This document shows, piece by piece, positions 4,161 through 8,515 of a stretch of DNA of 8,515 nt. The DNA comes from an uncultured Lachnospiraceae bacterium (lineage in GTDB: Bacteria > Bacillota > Clostridia > Lachnospirales > Lachnospiraceae). Under the pieces are notes generated by a model. That model made no database searches. It was not told the origin of the DNA and saw only the letters and a program-made list of their open reading frames with translations. The stretch covers positions 1-8,515 of the forward strand of contig CAMWNY010000093.1 in NCBI GenBank assembly GCA_947175775.1, in the 5' to 3' direction. Numbering within the stretch: position 1 is the first letter of the stretch; every line of letters begins with the position of its first letter. The position numbers and the translations under genes were made by a program.

Positions 4161-4952
4161 ATCAGACAGAAAAATTTTAAGGAAATAACCAAACATAAAA
4201 ACGAAAGAGTGGTTGCATATATGCCGTACATCAAAAAGACCTGTAAGGCAGGAAAAACGAAACACGTAAAAATGTATTATTCCATACGCTGGCACAGCAG
4301 GAAAGAGGGCAGGAGGGAGCCAAAGCGCAACCTTACCAGCGAAGCGCAGAAAAAAGTAAACCTCCGGCAGGCAGAAGAGAAGCTGGAAAAGAAGCTTGAT
4401 GCGAATTTCTGCGGTGACGATTATTACCTGACACTGGATTACAGACCGGAGGAACGCCCGGAAGGAAAGAAGGGAATAAGCGAACACATGAAGCGTTACC
4501 TGCGCACAATGCGGAACCTGTATAAAAAAGCAAAAAAGGTATTCAAATATGTTTGGGTTGCGGAAGTCGGCAGCAGGGGAGCCGTACATATACATATCGT
4601 CATCAGCGGGACGGATGACATGAGGGCGGTAATTAATGCGTGGACGCATGGCGGGACCACAATCAAGCCAATGTATGCAGACGGGAACTACAGGAAGCTG
4701 GCGCACTATTTTATCAAGTACAGCGAAAAAACGCTTAAAACGACGGGAGAGCTTCAGGGTAAGCGCTGGAACGCAAGCAAGAATTTAGTTACGCCTGTCG
4801 AGAGAAAGAAAGTTATCATGCGGGACGCGTTCCGTTATGATATAAAACCGCCTGAAGGCTACTATTTGGATAAAGACAGCGTAAGAATGGGCATTCATGA
4901 GGAAACAGGTTATTCGTTCCTGAAATATACGCTAGTACGGCTGACCTGCTGA
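4155..4952 (+). CDS. HUH-family rolling-circle replication protein (Rep)
   Basis: A 265-residue protein expected to nick one DNA strand and become covalently joined to it to start rolling-circle replication. Motif 2 is H145-I-H147 in RGAVHIHIV, the metal-binding HUH pair. Motif 3 is Y185-F-I-K188 in KLAHYFIKYSEKT, with Y185 the likely nucleophile and Y189 a second tyrosine. This fits the G2P/ORF2-like replication proteins seen in Clostridia elements; the N-terminus is basic (YIKKTCKAGKTKHVK). The length looks full. No ribosome site precedes the ATG at 4155, which lies in a hairpin; Met23 (4221) is an alternative start. A predicted antisense RNA covers its leader. It may also act as a relaxase for mobilisation, but no mobilisation partner is visible. 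Confidence 0.8.
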   Translation: MDIRQKNFKEITKHKNERVVAYMPYIKKTCKAGKTKHVKMYYSIRWHSRKEGRREPKRNLTSEAQKKVNLRQAEEKLEKKLDANFCGDDYYLTLDYRPEERPEGKKGISEHMKRYLRTMRNLYKKAKKVFKYVWVAEVGSRGAVHIHIVISGTDDMRAVINAWTHGGTTIKPMYADGNYRKLAHYFIKYSEKTLKTTGELQGKRWNASKNLVTPVERKKVIMRDAFRYDIKPPEGYYLDKDSVRMGIHEETGYSFLKYTLVRLTC

Positions 4953-4966
4953 AGCGTGGCAGGACG

Positions 4967-5003
4967 GGCAGCAGTTCCGGAGGTGACGCAGAATACTGCT
5001 GCC
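4967..5003. repeat. GGCAGCAG / CTGCTGCC inverted repeat after rep
   Basis: Arms at 4967-4974 and 4996-5003, 21 bp apart. The sigma gene end has the same arms 22 bp apart, and in both cases CTGCTGCCAA is followed by a GGAACAAA block. Confidence 0.5.
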
Positions 5004-5043
5004 AATGCGGAACAAATGACAGTCACAGAAAGAAGGTGAGGAA

Positions 5044-5253
5044 ATGCTGGATAATGAGGAACAAAGAATAACGGAGACTGACAGGAAAACAAGCGCGGAG
5101 AAGCGGCGCGAAATGATTATGAAAGAGCTATTAAAAATAACAGATTTAGAAATGTTAGAGAGTGTTTTTTGGTTTGTCAGGGGAACGGTGGACATAGAGC
5201 ACAGGCGAAAGGAGATAAAAAAGGATGTACACATGCGAAAGATGCGGATGTAA
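5044..5253 (+). CDS. Small hypothetical protein, 69 aa
   Basis: A charged protein: acidic/basic N-terminus, then MKELLKITDLEMLESVFWFV and a basic tail rich in Lys and Arg. The middle helix pair, with an aromatic FWFV segment, resembles small proteins that accompany repressors and excisionases in Firmicutes elements. AAGGTGAG lies about 7 bp before the ATG. Its last 29 bp overlap the next gene in another frame, suggesting translational coupling. No function can be assigned. Confidence 0.6.
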   Translation: MLDNEEQRITETDRKTSAEKRREMIMKELLKITDLEMLESVFWFVRGTVDIEHRRKEIKKDVHMRKMRM

Positions 5254-5440
5254 CTATGACGCGGGCGAGATGAAAGGCAGGATATGCGTTGACTGCATGG
5301 AGAGGCAGCAGGAACGCGACAAACACACAAAAGAGTATATGCGGATGATACAAAGACAGCCGCACCAGCTAATGTTTGACATGCAGGGATGCAGTAATGT
5401 GCGGGGAATGAAGCACGGAAAGGAGGCGGTGACAGGTTGA
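5225..5440 (+). CDS. Small Cys-rich protein, zinc-ribbon-like
   Basis: A 71-residue protein with C4-x2-C7-x-C9 and C21-x2-C24 in its first 24 residues (YTCERCGCNYDAGEMKGRIC then VDC), the spacing of a small zinc-binding ribbon or knuckle. The rest is charged and helical (ERQQERDKHTKEYMRMIQRQ). Zinc binding and any nucleic-acid role are inferred. AAAGGAG sits 9 bp before the ATG, inside the upstream gene. Its stop TGA (5438-5440) overlaps the TTG start of the excisionase by 3 bases, so the two are probably translated together. Confidence 0.65.
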   Translation: MYTCERCGCNYDAGEMKGRICVDCMERQQERDKHTKEYMRMIQRQPHQLMFDMQGCSNVRGMKHGKEAVTG

Positions 5441-5655
5441 CGCCGACAGAAAAGAACAACAATATCGTACCAATGAGGAAAGCGCCGGAGGCGCAAAGCA
5501 GATGGATGCGTGCAAAGGCAGCAACGGAGTATTTCCACATATGCAGGAATACGCTCGACAAGATAGCGCATGAATGTGACGCGGTGGGCAGGATTGGTGA
5601 CAAAATCAAGATATATGACGTACAGAAGATAGAACGGTATATCAGGATACGTTAA
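5437..5655 (+). CDS. xis: Excisionase-like DNA-binding protein
   Basis: A 72-residue protein with a small winged-helix core, RWMRAKAATEYFHICRNTLD then KIAHECDAVGRIGDKIKIYD and a closing helix VQKIERYI. This matches the MerR/Tn916-Xis style of excisionases, which bend att DNA and direct Int toward excision. Size is close to Tn916 Xis (67 aa). The start is TTG at 5437, with AGGAGG 10 bp upstream and coupled to the preceding stop (TTGA overlap); Met13 (5473) is a possible later start without a ribosome site. It lies in the repressor-controlled operon, 1.4 kb from int instead of next to it. A role as a transcription regulator of the element is the main alternative. Confidence 0.75.
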   Translation: MTPTEKNNNIVPMRKAPEAQSRWMRAKAATEYFHICRNTLDKIAHECDAVGRIGDKIKIYDVQKIERYIRIR

Positions 5656-5727
5656 ACTGCTGCCAATGGCATAACACGGACACATGAGGGACCGGAACGC
5701 GCGGCGCATCGGCAGACACATACAAAA

Positions 5728-5758
5728 CGCGCCCTGACAAGCGGATTATCAAGGCGCG
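5728..5758. repeat. Inverted repeat after xis
   Basis: CGCGCC (5728-5733) pairs with GGCGCG (5753-5758), with TGA/TCA inside. No T tract follows. It could be a transcript-end stabilising hairpin or a protein site. A second, A/T-rich dyad (GCAT, ATTAT around ACC, 5792-5813) precedes the next ORF. Confidence 0.4.
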
Positions 5759-5843
5759 GCGTATGGTTAAAGAAAAGAAAGTTTAAACGCAGCATTATTA
5801 TACCATAATATGCCCATAAATGGAAAGGAAAAGGATAAAAATC

Positions 5844-6038
5844 ATGAAAAAGGCAAACAAACGCTTCAGGCGTGAATTACTGGCAGCAGAACGGGAGGGA
5901 AAGAATAGTATAAAAAGGTATCCGCTGAATAACAGCGTCCACACGGACGACGAAGACGAAGAATGCGTTACGCTTTATGCCGGCGGCGGGGTAATGGTAT
6001 CATGTTCGGCGAACTTATTCCGCCCGGGGAATTATTGA
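5844..6038 (+). CDS. Small hypothetical protein, 64 aa
   Basis: The product begins MKKANKRFRRELLAAEREGK and has an acidic middle (TDDEDEECV) and a hydrophobic end (TLYAGGGVMVSCSANLFRPG). The ATG at 5844 is chosen because AAGGA lies 8 bp upstream; the in-frame ATG at 5820 has no ribosome site. It follows the xis gene by 188 bp and has an A/T-rich dyad just upstream. No known family is recognised, and it is one of the weaker gene calls here. Confidence 0.5.
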   Translation: MKKANKRFRRELLAAEREGKNSIKRYPLNNSVHTDDEDEECVTLYAGGGVMVSCSANLFRPGNY

Positions 6039-6049
6039 AAGCATTGAGG

Positions 6050-6100
6050 CAAAAAGGCAGCAGGGGGCATTATATGAGCTTACAGGGGCATTGAATGACC
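6050..6100 (+). repeat. MSxQxH mini-ORF repeat, copy B
   Basis: Mini-ORF ATG AGC TTA CAG GGG CAT TGA (6074-6094), encoding M-S-L-Q-G-H, preceded by CAGGGGG at 8 bp. The unit begins with GGCAGCAG (6055-6062) and is closed by CTGCTGCC (6118-6125). Confidence 0.55.
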
Positions 6101-6144
6101 GACACACGCAGCAACAACTGCTGCCGATATGCCAAAAATCCGTA

Positions 6145-6298
6145 GAATAAAGTAAAACCGGAGTTTTCGGACATCGTTACGCGTGCGCGTGCGAAAACGG
6201 ATAAGGGGACATCGTTACGCGTGCGCGTGGAAAAAATGCTAAAGAGCCGAAAAATAAAGTAAAACTGGAGTTTGTTGACATCGTTACGCGTGCGCATG
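6145..6298 (+). repeat. GTTACGCGTGCGCG repeats, copies 2-4
   Basis: GACATCGTTACGCGTGCGCG starts at 6170 and 6208, and with one change (GCGCA) at 6277. Copies 2 and 4 are each preceded by AATAAAGTAAAAC, so a longer unit of about 50 bp repeats with a 107-bp period; copy 3 is a short unit 38 bp after copy 2. Confidence 0.75.
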
Positions 6299-6314
6299 GA
6301 ACTGACAGCAGGAG

Positions 6315-6350
6315 AGGACAGGGACGAGGTGAGATTGCCCTGTCCTTTTT
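6315..6350 (+). terminator. Intrinsic terminator
   Basis: AGGACAGGG (6315-6323) pairs perfectly with CCCTGTCCT (6338-6346) and is followed by TTTTT. It would end rightward transcription of the rep/xis operon or of a transcript across the repeats. Confidence 0.85.
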
Positions 6351-6359
6351 CTATGCGCA

Positions 6360-6439
6360 GACCCGTGCAGATGAATTATGCCGCTAAGGCGGCGCACGGG
6401 TCGCGCGGCGAGTAGTGGAGAAGGTCATTCCCCTACTCG
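6360..6439. other. GC-rich double hairpin, candidate origin or structured RNA
   Basis: GACCCGTGC (6360-6368) pairs with GCACGGGTC (6394-6402), enclosing GCCGC-TAAG-GCGGC (6380-6393). A second stem follows at once, CGAGTAG (6409-6415) with CTACTCG (6433-6439). Both stems are perfect. Cruciform-prone inverted repeats like these are typical of rolling-circle origins and of oriT sites, and a Rep protein is encoded in the element. A structured RNA is the alternative. No nick-site consensus is recognised. Confidence 0.45.
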
Positions 6440-6520
6440 ATTAATATGCCTTCCATTGCCACAAACGTCACCGCAAGGCAAAAGAAAGCATGACAGGCAA
6501 TTTAAATTCTAAGCATCAGG

Positions 6521-6571
6521 GTAAAAAAGGCAGCAGAGGGCACCACATGAGCGTACAGAGGCATTGAATGA
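6521..6571 (+). repeat. MSxQxH mini-ORF repeat, copy C
   Basis: Mini-ORF ATG AGC GTA CAG AGG CAT TGA (6547-6567), encoding M-S-V-Q-R-H. It is bounded by GGCAGCAG (6529-6536) and CTGCTGCC (6589-6596), as in copy B. Confidence 0.55.
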
Positions 6572-6723
6572 TTGTCATGGTCATAAGCCTGCTGCCATCA
6601 TGACGGAAGGGCAGCGGTATATATAGTGATATGCCGTTGCCGATCGGCGGCGCCGGCAGCAGGGTGACGGCGAACAAACGCCACCGCATCAGCAAGCGGA
6701 TAGTTTCCTTACTCCGGAAAAAG

Positions 6724-6853
6724 AACATACGTTAGATAAAAAAAGCAAACATGCGTTAGGATAAAAAAGCACGTATTGATGCATAAATATACGAATATAC
6801 ACAAAATAACGCATAAATATGCATAATGACACTGTATAAAACACAATGAAACA
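6724..6853. repeat. A/T-rich iteron-like repeats upstream of int
   Basis: ACATACGTTAGATAAAA (from 6725) and ACATGCGTTAGGATAAAA (from 6749) are tandem copies with a 24-bp period. GCATAAATAT occurs at 6781-6790 and 6811-6820, exactly 30 bp apart. Origin iterons or Int/Xis sites are both possible. Confidence 0.45.
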
Positions 6854-6927
6854 AAAACGGCATGACAAGGAAAAAGTAAAAAAACCTGAAACCCTTGTAA
6901 ATAGGGCATTTTTCGCACCTTTGCATC

Positions 6928-6963
6928 CAACTATTCACAAAAGATTAATTTTGCGAATAGTTG
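6928..6963. repeat. 15-bp palindrome upstream of int
   Basis: Arms 6928-6942 and 6949-6963 pair with a single A-C mismatch around a 6-nt loop (CAACTATTC with GAATAGTTG; CAAAA with TTTTG). No T tract follows, so it is not a standard terminator. It is more likely an operator or origin hairpin. Confidence 0.5.
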
Positions 6964-7014
6964 AAATCCGCAAAACCGAACAAACAAGGGTAAAAGGTAA
7001 AACAAACAAGTAAA

Positions 7015-7043
7015 TTTACAAGTGCATAGGAATGATGTAAAAT
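7015..7043 (+). promoter_or_regulatory. Promoter of the integrase gene
   Basis: TTTACA (7015-7020), 17-bp spacer, TAAAAT (7038-7043). The start would be near 7050, so int has its own promoter, separate from the repressor-controlled operon. Confidence 0.6.
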
Positions 7044-7086
7044 AATAAACACCTTTTGTCATGCTTGTGCAGAAGGAGATTGAAAG

Positions 7087-8310
7087 ATGGTTAAAGAAAG
7101 ACAAAGAACAACACGAAAGGACAAACGCGGAAGGATTTTAAAGAAAGGAGAAGGACAGGACAAGAACGGACGATATTATTATGTATACACAGACACATCA
7201 GGAAAGCGAAAACGCATTTATGATATGGATTTGGCAAGTCTTAGGGAAACAGAAAGGCTTATACAGAAGAACTTAGAAGACGGCATAGACATGAGCGCGT
7301 CAAATAGAACGCTGAATGAACAGTTTGACTTGTATTTGTCTACAAAAGACATCAGGCAAAGCAGCTTGTCGCATTACTTGGAACGGTGGAAAATTGTCAA
7401 AGATGATATTGGAAAAAAGAAAGTAACCGACATAAAGAAGGCAGATTTGCAGTTATTTTATAGAAAACTGAAAAAAGAAGGGTATGCAGACAGTACAATT
7501 AGGCAGATTGGCAATTCGATGATTACGCCCGCTTTGGAAATGGCATTTGAGAACGACGTAATTAGGAAGAACCCGGCAAAGGGCTGCATGAAAGAATATA
7601 ATAGCAAGGTAAAAACAAAAGAAGCACTGACAGTGGAAGAGCAAAAGACATTCATTGACTTTATAAGAAACACGGAACAATACAACCGATATTTGCCGAT
7701 GTTTATGGTATTGTTTTCTACTGCCTGCAGGCGCAGTGAAATTGTCGGATTGACATGGGATGACGTGGACTTAAAAAATAAAACAATATCAATCAACCAC
7801 CAGCTATTGTATAAAAACTTCGGTGATGGTTTTAAGTTTCATTATGCAGAACCCAAAACAGATGCAGGAATGCGGGTAATCCCAATGACGCCGAATTGTT
7901 ACAAAGCGCTTATTCGTCAACGGGAACTCCAACTCATGTTAGGAATTCCAAGAGACGTTGAAACGGCGGGGCTTTGTGATTTTGTATTTGCAACGTTAAA
8001 AGGTACGCCATTTACACCGTCAAGCGTTAACAATCTGCTGAAGGCAATCATTGATAAATACAATTAACAGGAGGCAATACGGGCGAAGGAAGAAAAACGC
8101 CGGAAAATACTCTTGCCGCACATCAGTTGGCATACTTTCCGGCATACGGGTTGTACAAGGCTTGCAGAAGGTCACATAGACATTAAGAGCCTGCAACAAT
8201 TCATGGGACATTCCGACATACGGGTTACAATGAATGTGTATAACCATGTGGATAAAGAACGAATAGCACAGGAAGTAATTCAAGCTGCTGCCAATTCCGA
8301 AGTGATATAA
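7087..8310 (+). pseudogene. int: Tn916-family tyrosine integrase, interrupted by one in-frame stop
   Basis: The reading frame covers 407 codons, the length of Tn916 Int (405 aa), but codon 327 is TAA (8065-8067). Residues about 5-50 match the Tn916-type arm-binding domain (KDKRGRILKKGEGQDKNGRY). About 74-170 form the SAM-like core-binding domain, and about 180-400 the catalytic domain with R215 (TACRRSE), K257 (EPKTDAG), and, past the stop, H349 and R352 (HTFRHTG), H375 (MGHSD) and Y385 (NVYNH). The truncated 326-aa product lacks four of six catalytic residues including the tyrosine nucleophile. AGAAGGAG precedes the ATG by 8 bp. The gene is more A/T-rich than rep and xis. A single nonsense mutation, a sequencing error or stop read-through would each explain it. 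Confidence 0.85.
8065..8067 (+). other. In-frame TAA splitting the integrase
   Basis: The stop falls between ...IIDKYN and QEAIRAKEEKRRK..., with no frameshift: the downstream codons continue the integrase in the same frame. AGGAGG occurs right after it (8069-8074), but the only nearby in-frame start-like codons are ATA at 8077, too close, and TTG at 8113, too far, so efficient re-initiation is unlikely. Confidence 0.9.
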
Positions 8311-8336
8311 ATTTTATAACAAAATTATAACATAAG
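8311..8336 (+). repeat. Right-end TTATAACA pair, possible integrase arm sites
   Basis: TTATAACA at 8314-8321 and 8325-8332, 11 bp apart and followed by TAAG, directly after the integrase stop. It mirrors 301-326 near the left end. Confidence 0.4.
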
Positions 8337-8450
8337 GAGTTATAAAAGATAAAAAATGCTGATACATAATGAAAAGTGAAAAATCCAAGAATGCCCTATT
8401 TATGCGTGTTTTAGGCACATAGTGACACATAATGAAATACTATTAAGGCG

Positions 8451-8470
8451 ATTGACATGATAGGAATTAA
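8451..8470 (+). repeat. attR candidate (20-bp core direct repeat)
   Basis: Exact copy of 219-238. It lies 141 bp after the end of the integrase frame. The sequence to its right (8471-8515) is A/T-rich flank with no readable gene. Confidence 0.8.
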
Positions 8471-8515
8471 ATGATATATATTTAGATAGAAAATAACAGG
8501 CGGATACAGTATAGG

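Larger units (their letters stand above)
6039..7014. other. About 1 kb non-coding, repeat- and hairpin-rich region
   Basis: No plausible gene on either strand. It contains two mini-ORF repeat units, three GTTACGCGTGCGCG copies, an intrinsic terminator (6315-6350), GC-rich hairpins (6360-6439), GC palindromes (6639-6660), A/T-rich tandem repeats (6724-6853) and a 15-bp palindrome (6928-6963). Lying between Xis and Int in an element with a Rep protein, it is the best candidate for replication origin, mobilisation site and recombination-control sites. Which part does what is not determined. Confidence 0.55.
219..8470 (+). mobile_element. Integrative element with HUH Rep, Xis and Tn916-type Int
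   Basis: A perfect 20-bp direct repeat bounds a segment of about 8.23 kb. It carries a tyrosine integrase at the right end pointing outward, an excisionase, a HUH replication protein, an XRE repressor with divergent promoters, a sigma-like factor and two small toxin modules. Int next to one boundary is the usual layout of Tn916-like and phage-like integrative elements. No relaxase other than the Rep-like HUH protein, no coupling protein and no conjugation machinery is visible, so any transfer would need a helper. The integrase frame is interrupted, so this copy may be locked in place. Confidence 0.8.

Noticed and set aside
4110..4706. 198-codon minus-strand ORF opposite rep
   Set aside because: It is the shadow of the rep frame, has no ribosome site, and its composition is that of an antisense translation. 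The HUH motifs are on the plus strand.
4932..5721. Long minus-strand ORFs (225 and 155 codons) opposite the small-ORF/xis cluster
   Set aside because: They overlap three plus-strand genes with good ribosome sites and coupled starts; the predicted products are Ser/Cys/Phe-rich shadow translations without family features.
6145..6298. Possible CRISPR array
   Set aside because: The three local copies have unequal spacing (38 and 69 bp), the intervals themselves are partly repeated, and no cas genes are present.
6360..6439. tRNA or tRNA-like gene
   Set aside because: The stems do not form a cloverleaf, there is no T-loop GTTCRANNC box, and the loop sizes are wrong.
6709..6938. Minus-strand ORFs upstream of int
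   Set aside because: Low-complexity Phe/Cys/Ile/Tyr translation of A/T-rich repeats, with no ribosome site.
8068..8310. Separate functional gene for the integrase C-terminal half
   Set aside because: Only an AGGAGG lies right after the stop; no ATG, GTG or TTG is at a usable distance, so this is most simply the remainder of a broken gene.

Overview
The window looks like Clostridia, probably Lachnospiraceae. This is inferred from moderate GC, strong AGGAGG ribosome binding sites, Tn916-type integrase and excisionase, holin-like (Hol-Tox) toxin peptides and the style of the small regulatory ORFs. Almost all of it is one integrated mobile element. A perfect 20-bp direct repeat, ATTGACATGATAGGAATTAA, occurs at 219-238 and 8451-8470. 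The integrase gene ends just inside the right copy, so these are read as attL and attR of an element of about 8.23 kb. Left of attL is the 3' end of a membrane-protein gene (to 199), a remnant of the host replicon. Only 45 bases of flank lie right of attR.

Layout inside the element: (1) a terminator-like hairpin and a sigma-70-family gene (428-1318). (2) A type I toxin-antitoxin module (toxin 1738-1848 on +, antisense RNA on -). (3) An A/T-rich stretch, a 6-codon mini-ORF repeat and a 38-residue ORF (2315-2431). (4) A second, oppositely oriented Hol-Tox module (toxin 2634-2717 on -, antisense RNA on +). (5) An XRE repressor (2815-3195, -) with a compact divergent promoter/operator region. (6) A rightward operon of two small ORFs, a HUH rolling-circle Rep (4155-4952), two small ORFs (one a Cys-rich zinc-ribbon-like protein) and an excisionase with a TTG start. 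(7) A small ORF, then about 1 kb of non-coding DNA packed with repeats, a terminator, GC-rich hairpins and a long palindrome, which is a candidate origin and recombination region. (8) A Tn916-family tyrosine integrase whose frame is broken by one TAA at 8065-8067.

The parts suggest an integrative element that excises (Xis/Int) and replicates as a circle (Rep). The repressor at 2815-3195 probably controls it. Two antisense-regulated small toxins may stabilise it. No antibiotic-resistance, metabolic or conjugation genes are visible, so transfer would need a helper. The strongest undescribed-looking signal is a complete small-RNA gene (promoter, two stem-loops, terminator) antisense to the rep leader at about 4068-3976. 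It looks like a copy-number-control RNA as found in rolling-circle plasmids, here in an integrative element. Other notable signals are Shine-Dalgarno-sequestering hairpins in both toxin mRNAs, a 16-bp 5'-3' complementarity in the first toxin mRNA, and several dispersed repeat families that no gene explains.
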